NCBI RefSeq assembly: GCF_022921075.1
Contig: NZ_CP095050.1
Span: 2,666,001 to 2,730,000 of the forward strand
From: Hymenobacter sp. 5317J-9
GTDB taxonomy: Bacteria; Bacteroidota; Bacteroidia; Cytophagales; Hymenobacteraceae
Length of the DNA stretch: 64,000 nt
Direction: 5' to 3'
The position numbers and the translations under genes were made by a program. Of the stretch, positions 26,387 to 34,342 are shown in pieces. The notes beneath the pieces are model-generated. The model made no database searches, was not told where the DNA came from, and saw only the letters and a list, made by a program, of their open reading frames with translations. The stretch's first letter is position 1. Every line of letters starts with the position of its first letter.

Positions 26387-26429
26387 CACAAAAAAGGCCC
26401 GTACAGAAGCTGTATGGGCCTTTTTTGTG
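26387..26429. terminator. bidirectional rho-independent terminator
   Basis: A long stem, ACAAAAAAGGCCCGTACA against TGTATGGGCCTTTTTTGT (one G-T pair), with a 5-base loop. It separates ligA from the convergent gene ending at 26439. Confidence 0.9.
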
Positions 26430-26438
26430 CGACGGGTT

Positions 26439-26771
26439 TTAGTGGATTGAATGCGCAAACCAGAAAAGCAAACCGGCCAGCAGCACCGTCAGCAGCGCAA
26501 AAATGATGATGACAAGTCTGTCATTGAGCCGGCCTAGAGCCATTCGAACGCCGGTTACCAGCGAGGCTTCCAGCAGGAAAAATGGCAGCGGTATCAGCGG
26601 ACCGGGCACGATGAAGTAGGTGTTGTGCATCTGAATTTCCAGCGAAGGCCGCAACAGCTGCTTGAACCCGAGCAACCAAGCCATAAAAAAGAAGGAGAAC
26701 CCCCAGTAAGCCAGCAACCAGGCTAACTCCACGGCGATTCTCCTTCCCACAGGCTGAGGTGGCTTGGCCAC
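26439..26771 (-). CDS. small three-helix membrane protein
   Basis: A 110-residue protein with three predicted membrane helices (about 13-36, 50-72 and 84-107). The segment Gln-Met-His-Asn-Thr-Tyr-Phe-Ile-Val (~47-55) weakly resembles the His-Asp-Thr-Tyr-Tyr-Val-Val stretch of haem-copper oxidase subunit I, but the downstream His-x-His of oxidases is absent. Its ATG immediately follows the stop of the deacetylase gene, so the two are coupled. Function unknown. Confidence 0.72.
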   Translation of the reverse strand: MAKPPQPVGRRIAVELAWLLAYWGFSFFFMAWLLGFKQLLRPSLEIQMHNTYFIVPGPLIPLPFFLLEASLVTGVRMALGRLNDRLVIIIFALLTVLLAGLLFWFAHSIH

Positions 26772-27689
26772 TTAGAAGCTCTGCACGATGTTGTTGCGCA
26801 GCGTCTTGGGCGACCAGTAGCCGCTGGCGATGATGCGGCGGATAGTAAACAGCGGGTCGTTTTGGTCGCGTTTCTCGGCCAGCGAGAAGGCGGCCACGAA
26901 GCCGCGCTTCTTCAGCTCCGGGAAAGCCTGCGGGTTCCAGAGGCCGAAGGGGTAGGCGAAGTAGTTGATTTTTTTGCCCGTGATTTCTTCCAGGGTTTTG
27001 GTGGGCTTGTCGATTTGGGTTTCCCAGTCTTTGCCCTGGTACTTCTTCACGTTGTGGTGGTCCCAAGTGTGCGAACCGATGACGTTGCCCTCGTCGGAGA
27101 GCTGCTTCACCATGGCTTTGGTCATGTAGTGGGGGCGGCCCAGGCTCACGGTCATCACGAAGTACATGGCTTTGTAGCCGTACTGCTCCAGCGTGGGCCG
27201 GGCAATGGTAAACTGGTCGAGGTCGGTGTCATCAAACGTGAGCATGATGGGCTTGCTCGGCAGCTTGGCGCCGGTGGTCATGTAGGCGTAGAGCTGGTCG
27301 GGCGAGACGGTGTGGTAGCCCGAGTCGGCCAGCATCTTAATCTGGGCCTTGAACTGCGCGATGGGTACGATGTAGTCCTTGGCGCCTTTGGAGTCGCGGG
27401 CCGTCCAGTCCCGAATCTGGTGGTAGCACAGGATGGGCACCTGCGGCCGGGCCAGGATGGCGGCGGCGTTGCCGGCGCTGGCGGCTGGAATGGTGGCGGG
27501 GTCGGGGGCCGGCACGGCGTTGGCCTCATCGGCGGCCGTGGCTTTGGTGCCCGAAGTTTCGGCGGCGGCCGGGTCGGCGGCCTCTACAGTGGCGGAGCTG
27601 GTGGCGGTTTCGCCGGTGGTGGCAACTTTGGAGTCGCAGGCTGCCAGCGACAGCGCCGCGAGCAGGAGGGAAGCAGAAGGAAATTTCAT
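26772..27689 (-). CDS. polysaccharide deacetylase lipoprotein (NodB homology)
   Basis: A 305-residue lipoprotein with lipobox Leu-Ala-Ala-Cys18, an Ala/Thr-rich linker (~20-80) and a NodB/CE4 domain. Motif 1 is Thr-Phe-Asp-Asp and motif 2 is Ser-His-Thr-Trp-Asp-His (metal ligands). A later Ala-Tyr-Pro-Phe-Gly corresponds to motif 3. It probably removes N-acetyl groups from an envelope or exported polysaccharide. ATG 27689 starts the signal peptide. Promoter elements must lie in or before the family C palindrome, which begins 7 bp upstream. Confidence 0.92.
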   Translation of the reverse strand: MKFPSASLLLAALSLAACDSKVATTGETATSSATVEAADPAAAETSGTKATAADEANAVPAPDPATIPAASAGNAAAILARPQVPILCYHQIRDWTARDSKGAKDYIVPIAQFKAQIKMLADSGYHTVSPDQLYAYMTTGAKLPSKPIMLTFDDTDLDQFTIARPTLEQYGYKAMYFVMTVSLGRPHYMTKAMVKQLSDEGNVIGSHTWDHHNVKKYQGKDWETQIDKPTKTLEEITGKKINYFAYPFGLWNPQAFPELKKRGFVAAFSLAEKRDQNDPLFTIRRIIASGYWSPKTLRNNIVQSF

Positions 27690-27695
27690 GGCAAC

Positions 27696-27787
27696 GGGGC
27701 CGCGTCGCACGCGTCCGCCCGGCGGGGGCGGCAGTAAAACGAGAGCAGTCGCCGGCAATGGCGAGCCGGGCGCGTGCGACGCGCCCC
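27696..27787. repeat. family C palindrome in the divergent deacetylase/dapA promoter gap
   Basis: The left arm is 27696-27723 and the right arm 27765-27787, sharing GCGTCGCACGCG and its complement with G/C-rich flanks. It fills almost all of the 123-bp gap. The right arm touches the dapA -7 box and the left arm lies 7 bp from the deacetylase start. Confidence 0.75.
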
Positions 27788-27795
27788 TACCTTTG
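27788..27795 (+). promoter_or_regulatory. -7 promoter box for dapA
   Basis: TACCTTTG, a perfect TAnnTTTG match, 17 bp before the ATG at 27813 and directly after the palindrome arm. Confidence 0.55.
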
Positions 27796-27812
27796 TACAA
27801 AACTACTTCTCA

Positions 27813-28706
27813 ATGCCCGGCATGACCAACACAAATTCCCGCCTTCCGCTCTTTCACGGCACGGGCGTGGCCCTTATCACTCCGTTCACCCCCGATTTTG
27901 CCGTGGACTACGCCGGTTGGCGCCGCCTGCTCGATTTCTGCATCGAGGGCGGGGTCGACTACCTCGTGGTGAACGGCACCACCGGCGAGTCGCCCACCAC
28001 CACGGCCGACGAAAAAACCGAGCTCCTGCGCATCGCCAAAGAGCATGTGGCCGGCCGCGTGCCACTGGTCTACGGCATCGGCAGCAACGATACGGCCGCC
28101 GCCGTGGAAGCCCTGCGCACCACCGCCCTCGACGGCATCGCCGCCGTGCTTTCGGCCAGCCCGGCCTACAACAAGCCCAGCCAGGCCGGCCTGGTGGCGC
28201 ACTACCACCGCCTGGCCGACGCCAGCCCCGTGCCCATCATCCTGTACAACGTGCCCGGCCGCACGGCGTCCAACATCACCGCCGAAACCACGCTGCGCCT
28301 CGCGCATCACCCCAACATCATCGGCATCAAAGAAGCCAGCGGCCTAATGGAGCAATGCCTGACTATAGCCGCACGCAAGCCCAAGGATTTCCTGCTGCTG
28401 TCCGGCGACGACATGCTGACGCCCGCCCTCATTGCCTGCGGCGGCGAAGGCATTATCTCCGTGCTGGCCAATGCTTTCCCCAAGCGTTTTGCCGACATGA
28501 CCCGCGCCGCTCTGGCCGGCGACTTCGCCGCCGCCCGCGAAGGCCTGTTCCGCCTGCTGCCCCTCAACCCGCTCATGTATGAGGAAAGCAACCCGGTAGG
28601 CGTGAAAGCCGCCTTGGAAGCGCTGGGCGTGTGCGGAGCCGCCGTGCGCCTCCCTTTGCTTGAAGCCACCGAGGGCCTGAAAGAGCGGATTCGGAAGGAA
28701 CTGTAG
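27813..28706 (+). CDS. dapA: 4-hydroxy-tetrahydrodipicolinate synthase
   Basis: A 297-residue TIM-barrel lyase that condenses pyruvate with aspartate semialdehyde, the first committed step to diaminopimelate and lysine. Schiff-base Lys173 (Ile-Gly-Ile-Lys-Glu-Ala-Ser), Tyr145 (Leu-Tyr-Asn-Val-Pro-Gly-Arg-Thr) and the Gly-Thr-Thr-Gly-Glu motif (55-59) are all present. ATG 27813 is preferred, with ATG 27822 as an alternative. It is a single-gene unit closed by a strong terminator. Confidence 0.95.
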   Translation: MPGMTNTNSRLPLFHGTGVALITPFTPDFAVDYAGWRRLLDFCIEGGVDYLVVNGTTGESPTTTADEKTELLRIAKEHVAGRVPLVYGIGSNDTAAAVEALRTTALDGIAAVLSASPAYNKPSQAGLVAHYHRLADASPVPIILYNVPGRTASNITAETTLRLAHHPNIIGIKEASGLMEQCLTIAARKPKDFLLLSGDDMLTPALIACGGEGIISVLANAFPKRFADMTRAALAGDFAAAREGLFRLLPLNPLMYEESNPVGVKAALEALGVCGAAVRLPLLEATEGLKERIRKEL

Positions 28707-28716
28707 GTCTTCAGTC

Positions 28717-28888
28717 TGTCATTGCGAGGCTGTAGGCCGTGGCAATCCTTCCTCCCTGAGCGACCAGCCTTGAGATATGATAGACTTAACGAAAAGCCCC
28801 GGCTCCATTCAGAGCCGGGGCTTTTCGCATCTAAGGGTGTCTGGTTTTAACAGGACGGATTGCTTCGTCGTGCCTCCTTGCAATGACA
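28717..28888. repeat. family D inverted repeat flanking a terminator
   Basis: The left arm 28717-28752 starts TGTCATTGCGAGG and ends GGCAATCC. The right arm 28853-28888 is its imperfect complement, ending CCTTGCAATGACA. The ~100 bp between them hold the convergent terminator. Dispersed repeats with this core are familiar from Bacteroidota genomes; that statement is from memory and was not searched. Confidence 0.7.
28790..28827. terminator. bidirectional rho-independent terminator
   Basis: A perfect 16-bp stem, CGAAAAGCCCCGGCTC with its complement, and a 6-base loop, between convergent dapA and the LutA-like gene. Confidence 0.92.
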
Positions 28889-28896
28889 ACTGAGAG

Positions 28897-29640
28897 TTAC
28901 CAGCCGCTGGCCAGTACGTCGGCCACGTGGAGGCACTTGAGCGGCAATTTCTCCCGCTTGATGTAGGATTCCAGGTGCATCAGGCAGCTCACGTCAGTGC
29001 TCACAATATAGTCGGCGCCGGTGTCGAGGGCGTGTTCCACTTTCTGTTGGGCCATGGCCACCGAAATGGCCTCAAACTTCACCGCAAACGTGCCGCCGAA
29101 GCCGCAGCAGGTGGTGGTTTCGGCCATTTCGATGCGCTCCAGGCCGGCCACGCCGTCGAGCAGCTGTCGCGGCTGCGGCCGGATGCCGCACTCGCGCAGG
29201 GCCGAGCAGGAGTCGTGGTAGGTGTATTTGCCGGCCAGCCGCGCACCGGGAATGGCGATGATGCCCAGCACATCTACCAAAAACTCGGTGAGCTCGTGGG
29301 TGCGGCGCTGCACGGCGGCACAGGCCGGCTGCTGGGCATTGCCGGCGAATAGCTCATTGTAGCTGTTGCGCACCATGCCCACGCACGACGCCGAGGGACT
29401 GACAATGAACCGCTGCGGGTCCGGCGCCGGCGCGGCAAAATCGTGCAGGAATTTTTGGGCCACGGCCCGGCTTTGGTCCTGGTAGCCGGCATTGTAGGCC
29501 GGCTGGCCGCAGCAGGTTTGGTCCGGGTTGTAGTTGACCTGCACGCCCACGCGTTCCAGCACTTTCACCATGTTTTGGGCAGTGGCCGGGTACAGCTGGT
29601 CGACGAAGCAGGGAATGAAGATGTCGGCGGTAATGGACAT
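28897..29640 (-). CDS. LutA-like iron-sulfur (CCG-domain) protein
   Basis: A 247-residue protein with two CCG domains. The pattern is Cys11 with Cys43-Cys44-Gly, and Cys145/Cys151 with Cys178-Cys179-Gly, matching LutA/YkgE and heterodisulfide-reductase-type subunits. These proteins take part in electron transfer during L-lactate or glycolate oxidation. No lutB or lutC is present here. It follows the HMG-CoA lyase gene by 14 bp, so the two form an operon, and the electron partner must be encoded elsewhere. Confidence 0.92.
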   Translation of the reverse strand: MSITADIFIPCFVDQLYPATAQNMVKVLERVGVQVNYNPDQTCCGQPAYNAGYQDQSRAVAQKFLHDFAAPAPDPQRFIVSPSASCVGMVRNSYNELFAGNAQQPACAAVQRRTHELTEFLVDVLGIIAIPGARLAGKYTYHDSCSALRECGIRPQPRQLLDGVAGLERIEMAETTTCCGFGGTFAVKFEAISVAMAQQKVEHALDTGADYIVSTDVSCLMHLESYIKREKLPLKCLHVADVLASGW

Positions 29641-29654
29641 GGCCGGGTCTTGTC

Positions 29655-30506
29655 TTAATGAAACGCAAACACGCCGGTTGCGGCTTCCCGGGCCCGGGCA
29701 AACGCCGCCAAATCCAGTCCGGAATCCACGCCGCGCTCCGCCAGAAAGGCCAGCAGGTTCTCGGTTGCCATGTTGCCGGTCAGCTCGTCGGCGGCCATGG
29801 GGCAGCCGCCGATGCCGCCGATGGCCCCATCGAAGCGACGGCAGCCGGCGTTGTAGGCAGCCGTCACTTTTTCGCGCCAGGTGCTGGGCGTGGTGTGCAG
29901 GTGCGCTCCAAACTCAATGGCCGGAAACGCCGGGATAAGGGCCGAAAACAAGGGTGCAATAGTAGCCGCGTTGGAAGCCCCAACGGTATCGGACAGCGCC
30001 ACGATGGGCACGCCCAGGTCCGCCAGCTTCTGAGTAAACTCCGTCACAATTTCCGGGCTCCAGGCATCGCCGTAGGGGTTGCCGAAGCCCATTGACAGGT
30101 AAGCCACCAGCTGCTTGCCGGTGCGCTCGCACAGGTTGTGCATGGCGGCCACGTCGGCCAGCGCCTGTTCGGTGTTCTGGTTGGTGTTGCGTCGCTGGAA
30201 GGTTTCGGAAACCGACAGCGGGAAGCCCAGGTAGGCAATTTCGGGGTATTGGGCCGCGGTTTCGGCGCCGCGTTGGTTGGCCACAATGGCCAGCAGCTTG
30301 GTTTGGGTGTTGCTCAAATCGAGCCCGGCCAGCACCTCGGCCGTGTCGCGCAGCTGCGGAATGGCTTTGGGCGACACAAACGAGCCAAAGTCCAGTGTAT
30401 CAAACCCAACCTGCAGCAGGGCGTTTAGATAAGCGGTTTTAGTGGCAGTGGGAATGAAATCGGGGAGGCCCTGCATGGCGTCGCGCGGGCATTCAATGAG
30501 CTTCAT
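29655..30506 (-). CDS. hydroxymethylglutaryl-CoA lyase
   Basis: A 283-residue DRE-TIM metallolyase that cleaves HMG-CoA to acetoacetate and acetyl-CoA at the end of leucine degradation. Conserved features are Arg8-Asp9 (Pro-Arg-Asp), His202-x-His204 (metal ligands) and the signature loop with Cys235 in Gly-Gly-Ile-Gly-Gly-Cys-Pro-Met-Ala. Length is normal. It is the first gene of a two-gene unit with the LutA-like protein. Coupling a leucine-catabolic lyase to a LutA homologue suggests linked carboxylate oxidation, which is inference. Confidence 0.92.
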   Translation of the reverse strand: MKLIECPRDAMQGLPDFIPTATKTAYLNALLQVGFDTLDFGSFVSPKAIPQLRDTAEVLAGLDLSNTQTKLLAIVANQRGAETAAQYPEIAYLGFPLSVSETFQRRNTNQNTEQALADVAAMHNLCERTGKQLVAYLSMGFGNPYGDAWSPEIVTEFTQKLADLGVPIVALSDTVGASNAATIAPLFSALIPAFPAIEFGAHLHTTPSTWREKVTAAYNAGCRRFDGAIGGIGGCPMAADELTGNMATENLLAFLAERGVDSGLDLAAFARAREAATGVFAFH

Positions 30507-30611
30507 TGGCGGGGTGAAGAAGGCAGGAATAGGGGCGTAAAGGTAGTAGCCCGTACGTGCCGTGGCCGGGCCGCAGACCGAACTACCACCGGGTGCCCGG
30601 TGTTTGGGGGA

Positions 30612-31991
30612 ATGCTATTCAAGATGGATGAAGTAACTCCGCCGCCGCACCGGCTGCTCGGTGGGTTTTTGTGGCCTGTATTGTTCGCCGGAGTGCTGGC
30701 GTTGGCGGGCTGTAGCAAGCAGCAGACCCTGCAGGCGCTGTTTCAGAAAGCCACGCCGCACGAGGCCTACGCCCGGCAGCTTCACCAGGCCGGCCTCGAC
30801 GGGCGCCCGGCCGGCCGCACCTGGCTGGCCGCGGCCGACAAAGCCCTGCGCGACTCGCTGGTGGTAACGCTGCCCTTTGCCGAAACCGGCTACTTCCGCC
30901 CCGAGCGGCCCCTGGCCGCCAGCTACCGCTACGCCGTGCGTGTCGGCGAGCAGGTGCACGTAAGCCTGACACTGGCCCCCGGTGCCGGCGCTCGCGTCTT
31001 TCTCGATGCCTTTGAGGTAGAGCCGGGCCGAATGCCCCTGCCCGTTGCCAGCGCCGATACCATGGTACTCGACTTCCGCTACCGGGCCGAAAACGACGCC
31101 CAGCACCTGCTGCGCCTGCAGCCCGAGCTGCTGGCCGCCGGCCGCTACACCCTGAAAGTAAGCCGCGAGCCCAGCCTGAGCGTATTTCCGGTGCAGGGCA
31201 AAACCGACAAGGCCGTGGCCAGCTTCTGGGGTTCGGACAGGGATGGGGGCGCTCGCCGGCACGAGGGCATCGACATTATGGCGCCGCGGGGCACCGCGGC
31301 TGTGGCCGCCGTGGCCGGCTACGTCACGCGCACCGGCGAAACCCCGCTGGGGGGCCGCGTGGTCTGGCTCACCGATGCCGCGCACAACGAGCACCTCTAT
31401 TACGCTCACCTCGATAAGCAGCTGGTGAGCCCGGGCCAGCACGTGCAGCCCGGCGACACCCTTGGCTTGGTGGGCAACACGGGCAACGCCCGCACCACGG
31501 TGCCGCACCTGCACTTCGGCATCTACCGCGGCGGCCGCGGGGCCGTTGACCCTTTTCCCTTCGTGCGGCACACCGAAAGCCCGGCTCCAGCCACTGTGGG
31601 CCCCGACCGCCGCAGTGAGTTTGTGCGCCTGCGCAATGCAGCTTGGCTGCAGCCGACCGCGGCCGTCAGCAACGGAGGAAGCCGCTCCAGAACCCGGCTT
31701 AGCACGCAGGAGCCGCTGCTGGTGGTGGGCCAGCAGGGCCCGGCCTTGCGGGTACTCACGGCCGGCGGCCATGTTGGCTACGTGCCGGCCAAGGCAGTGG
31801 TGAGCGCCAAAGATGCTCCCCTGCGGCGCCTGAATTTGGCCGACGACAAGGAATTGCTGACCGGCCCGGCAAGCGGTGCGCCGGCTATTGGGGTACTGGT
31901 CGCGCATGCCTCCGTGGCGGTGCTGGGTTCTTCCAAGGATTATAGCCTGGTGCGCGGGCCTCAGAATGAGATTGGCTGGATTGTTCTATAA
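30612..31991 (+). CDS. M23-family peptidase lipoprotein
   Basis: A 459-residue protein with a signal peptide ending in lipobox Leu-Ala-Gly-Cys34. An N-terminal beta domain (~60-200) precedes the LytM/M23 domain, with zinc motifs His217-x-Gly-x-Asp and His299-Leu-His (His-Leu-His-Phe-Gly). A C-terminal region (~335-455) looks like two SH3-like repeats. It should cut peptidoglycan cross-bridges or regulate amidases. ATG 30612 follows a GGGGGA. GTG 30600 and ATG 30624 are alternatives. Confidence 0.9.
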   Translation: MLFKMDEVTPPPHRLLGGFLWPVLFAGVLALAGCSKQQTLQALFQKATPHEAYARQLHQAGLDGRPAGRTWLAAADKALRDSLVVTLPFAETGYFRPERPLAASYRYAVRVGEQVHVSLTLAPGAGARVFLDAFEVEPGRMPLPVASADTMVLDFRYRAENDAQHLLRLQPELLAAGRYTLKVSREPSLSVFPVQGKTDKAVASFWGSDRDGGARRHEGIDIMAPRGTAAVAAVAGYVTRTGETPLGGRVVWLTDAAHNEHLYYAHLDKQLVSPGQHVQPGDTLGLVGNTGNARTTVPHLHFGIYRGGRGAVDPFPFVRHTESPAPATVGPDRRSEFVRLRNAAWLQPTAAVSNGGSRSRTRLSTQEPLLVVGQQGPALRVLTAGGHVGYVPAKAVVSAKDAPLRRLNLADDKELLTGPASGAPAIGVLVAHASVAVLGSSKDYSLVRGPQNEIGWIVL

Positions 31992-31999
31992 ATAATTGA

Positions 32000-32023
32000 A
32001 AACCAAATAATGCTACTTGGTTT
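32000..32023. terminator. weak bidirectional terminator
   Basis: A 7-bp stem AAACCAA/TTGGTTT with a 10-base loop in the 33-bp gap between two convergent genes. Confidence 0.35.
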
Positions 32024-32024
32024 G

Positions 32025-32846
32025 CTAATGCTTCGATAGAACTTTGGAATAGCTCAGCTTGCCGTTCTTGTCGTAGTACTCTGTCTTCACCACGCCCACC
32101 GCGGGGTCGTAGTAGTCGACCTGCCGACCGGCACTTTTTAGGATGAGGTCGGCGCGGGCGGCGGTGGCCAGCTCACGCTGGCTTTCCACCGCGAAGCATT
32201 GGAAGGTGCCGGCGGGCACGGTAACGGGAGCTGGGGCCGCAGTCACCTTGCGGTCGCGCACGGTGGTGCTCACCTTGGCAATGGCCACCGAAGGGCTGCT
32301 CACCTGTATCACTACACCGCCCTTGGGCAGGCTGCTGCCCACGGTGGGGCTGTTGGGCCAGGCCACCGGGGTGCCGGAGTAGCTCTTGAGGCGCTCCCGA
32401 AACGACTTCAACCCGTCGTAATTGATTTCGGCCAGACCATCGGTATAGGTAGTGTCGCGGCGGCAGAGAATGGAAACGTCCTGCTGCTGTTGCACGTGGT
32501 TGGACAGGTCGTAGAGGCCGCTCTTCAGGCGTACAGTGGTGCTTACCACCGGTTTCTTCTTCTTAATGGTTGAATCAGTACTGATTTTCAGCACGCGGTA
32601 CCGCCAGATTGCGGTGGGCTTACCTTTGGCATCGAGCAGCTGATATTCAAGGTTCTGCCCCTCGTGCAACCCGAAGGGGTAGGCACAGGAAACGGCGGAA
32701 ACCTTCTGGAAGGATAGCAGCGACAAATCGGCTGACGCAGGTGCCAGGAGGCTGTCGTGGGAAGGTTGGGCCGGGCCCGGAACGGCCAACAGGTTGAAAA
32801 GCAGGCAGGCTACGATGCGAGTGGGGCCGGAAAGAAGGTGGTTCAT
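32025..32846 (-). CDS. secreted DUF3108/TapB-like hypothetical protein
   Basis: A 273-residue protein with a signal peptide (cleavage near Pro-Ala-Gln, ~27). The rest is a beta-rich domain that ends Tyr-Tyr-Asp-x-x-Val-Gly-Val-Val-Lys-Thr-Glu-Tyr-Tyr-Asp-Lys-Asn-Gly-Lys. This pattern is seen in secreted DUF3108-like proteins that read as lipocalin-type barrels. Family assignment is tentative. ATG 32846 starts the signal peptide; the longer frame upstream overlaps the divergent promoter. Confidence 0.72.
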   Translation of the reverse strand: MNHLLSGPTRIVACLLFNLLAVPGPAQPSHDSLLAPASADLSLLSFQKVSAVSCAYPFGLHEGQNLEYQLLDAKGKPTAIWRYRVLKISTDSTIKKKKPVVSTTVRLKSGLYDLSNHVQQQQDVSILCRRDTTYTDGLAEINYDGLKSFRERLKSYSGTPVAWPNSPTVGSSLPKGGVVIQVSSPSVAIAKVSTTVRDRKVTAAPAPVTVPAGTFQCFAVESQRELATAARADLILKSAGRQVDYYDPAVGVVKTEYYDKNGKLSYSKVLSKH

Positions 32847-32949
32847 TGCAAAAGAGTTAGTCGGGTGAAAGTAGACAGCCGCGTTCAATTGGGAGTGGGC
32901 CGCGTACGGCAACCCGATTTGGCGCGTTGCGTTAGCAGAAGCAGGACCG

Positions 32950-32957
32950 TACTTTGC
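32950..32957 (+). promoter_or_regulatory. candidate -7 box for the small-protein pair
   Basis: TACTTTGC, 56 bp upstream of ATG 33014. It is similar to the TAnnTTTG boxes elsewhere in the window but one base shorter in spacing. Confidence 0.3.
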
Positions 32958-33013
32958 GGCCCCTCCGCGTCCGCACGGCGGGCCCATACTGCTACACCCC
33001 TCATTCCACAATC

Positions 33014-33259
33014 ATGCCCGAAAACACTTCTTCTAACTGGGCCGACATGGCCGCTTCCTTGCTTGGCAAGCTGTCGGGCGGCGTCGAGCTCAGCTGCGCC
33101 TTCGAACAAATGGAACTCCAGGTGCCTAATCCCCAGAACCCCAACGCCCCCGCGGCCACCTGGAAGCTGAACGGCTCGTTGCGCATTCGCACGCGCGGCG
33201 AGCAGCCCTCGGGCAGCGCTCCCCAATTGCCGGCCAGTACTTCCCAGCCCGGTGCCTAG
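33014..33259 (+). CDS. small hypothetical protein, first of an overlapping pair
   Basis: An 81-residue acidic/neutral protein with no signal peptide. A beta-like segment (Val-Glu-Leu-Ser-Cys-Ala-Phe-Glu-Gln-Met-Glu-Leu-Gln-Val) is followed by a Pro/Asn-rich turn and Thr-Trp-Lys-Leu-Asn-Gly-Ser-Leu-Arg-Ile. No family is recognised. Its stop overlaps the GTG start of the next gene by 8 bases, so the two are co-translated and likely interact. Confidence 0.68.
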   Translation: MPENTSSNWADMAASLLGKLSGGVELSCAFEQMELQVPNPQNPNAPAATWKLNGSLRIRTRGEQPSGSAPQLPASTSQPGA

Positions 33260-33590
33260 CGCCCTCGAAATCGACGCCCAGCTCGTCATTACCTGGAACG
33301 GGCACCCGCTGCAGCTGGCCGCAGCGGGCACCTACCTCATTCTCAACATCCCCAGCCAACAGGTGCTCGACCAACTCACGGCCGGCCCGCCCAAAGCGCC
33401 GGGCGCCCCCAAAGCCCCCAAACCGCCGGGACCCGACCCGCTGCAGCAACTCAACGACCTGGCCCGGCAGCTGGGCTGGGTGCTCGACCTGCGCGTGGGT
33501 GGCAAAACCTACGTCACGTTTGGCGTGCAGCGCAGCCCCAAAATCACGCTGAACGCCGTGCTGGGCAAGATTGGCTCCTTCTTCAAATAG
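33252..33590 (+). CDS. small hypothetical protein, second of an overlapping pair
   Basis: A 112-residue protein starting at a GTG inside the end of the previous gene. A beta-like N-terminal part (Gln-Leu-Val-Ile-Thr-Trp-Asn-Gly) resembles the strand pattern of its partner. A Pro/Lys-rich linker (Pro-Lys-Ala-Pro repeats, ~47-60) follows, then a C-terminal helix-strand module. No signal peptide or known motif is visible. The shared strand pattern suggests duplication of one domain. Confidence 0.68.
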   Translation: MPSALEIDAQLVITWNGHPLQLAAAGTYLILNIPSQQVLDQLTAGPPKAPGAPKAPKPPGPDPLQQLNDLARQLGWVLDLRVGGKTYVTFGVQRSPKITLNAVLGKIGSFFK

Positions 33591-33675
33591 CGCGGTTTCA
33601 GGAGGCTAAATTCGGGCTTTTTGCAACTAATTTTTTCCCGGTTAGTTTGGAGAGTGTACCCCCTGGCCCGCCTTC

Positions 33676-34329
33676 ATGAGCTCCGAACCAAACCCCAAAA
33701 ACCGGGTAGATGCCCGCCGGCGGCCCTCGCCGTTTGGGCGCATCGAACGCATGCCGCCCCTGATGATGGCGCTATACCTGGCGCTGCTGGCCATCAGCGT
33801 CATGTTTGTGGTGCTGGTGGCGGCCTACGCTGCGGCGCGGCTGCAAAACGGCGTGCCCACGGGCCTGCATCCGCTGCCCCGCTACTTTTCACTCAGCACC
33901 ATTGTGCTGGTGCTGAGTAGCTACACCATAGCGCAGGCGCCGCGGCTCTACGCGCAGGACGACCTGGCCAGCCTGGGCCGCTGCCTGGGCGCCACATTGC
34001 TGCTGGGCTGCGTGTTTGCGGGCTTGCAGGTGCTGGGCTGGCGCGAGTTGCTGGCCCACGGCGTGCCGTTTGGAGGCCCGGGCAGCAAGAGCAGCGGGCA
34101 GTTTATTTATCTGATTTCGGCCCTGCACGTGGCCCACTTGCTGGGCGGCATGCTGTTTCTGCTGGCTTTTTTGCTGCGCGTGCTGCACAACGGGCGCGAC
34201 GCGGTGCGCACACTGGTCTTCATCCGCAACCCATATTACCGGCGCCAGCTGCAACTGCTGGGCACATACTGGCACTTCATCGATGTGCTGTGGGTGCTGC
34301 TCTTTGCGGTATTCCTATTCCTCTACTAA
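33676..34329 (+). CDS. haem-copper oxidase subunit III family protein
   Basis: A 217-residue membrane protein with five predicted helices, typical of the short bacterial cytochrome oxidase subunit III. The characteristic His in Leu-His-Val-Ala-His-Leu-Leu-Gly-Gly and the C-terminal Tyr-Trp-His-Phe-Ile-Asp-Val-Leu-Trp are present. It lacks neighbouring subunits I, II or cytochrome genes, so it is an orphan copy. It may supplement an oxidase encoded elsewhere. A possible TTG-N19-TAGTTTG promoter lies at 33617-33645. Confidence 0.9.
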   Translation: MSSEPNPKNRVDARRRPSPFGRIERMPPLMMALYLALLAISVMFVVLVAAYAAARLQNGVPTGLHPLPRYFSLSTIVLVLSSYTIAQAPRLYAQDDLASLGRCLGATLLLGCVFAGLQVLGWRELLAHGVPFGGPGSKSSGQFIYLISALHVAHLLGGMLFLLAFLLRVLHNGRDAVRTLVFIRNPYYRRQLQLLGTYWHFIDVLWVLLFAVFLFLY

Positions 34330-34342
34330 GCCGGCTGCTACG

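Noticed and set aside
26439..26771. Resemblance of the small membrane protein to cytochrome oxidase subunit I
   Set aside because: Only a nine-residue stretch is similar and the copper-binding His-x-His is absent.
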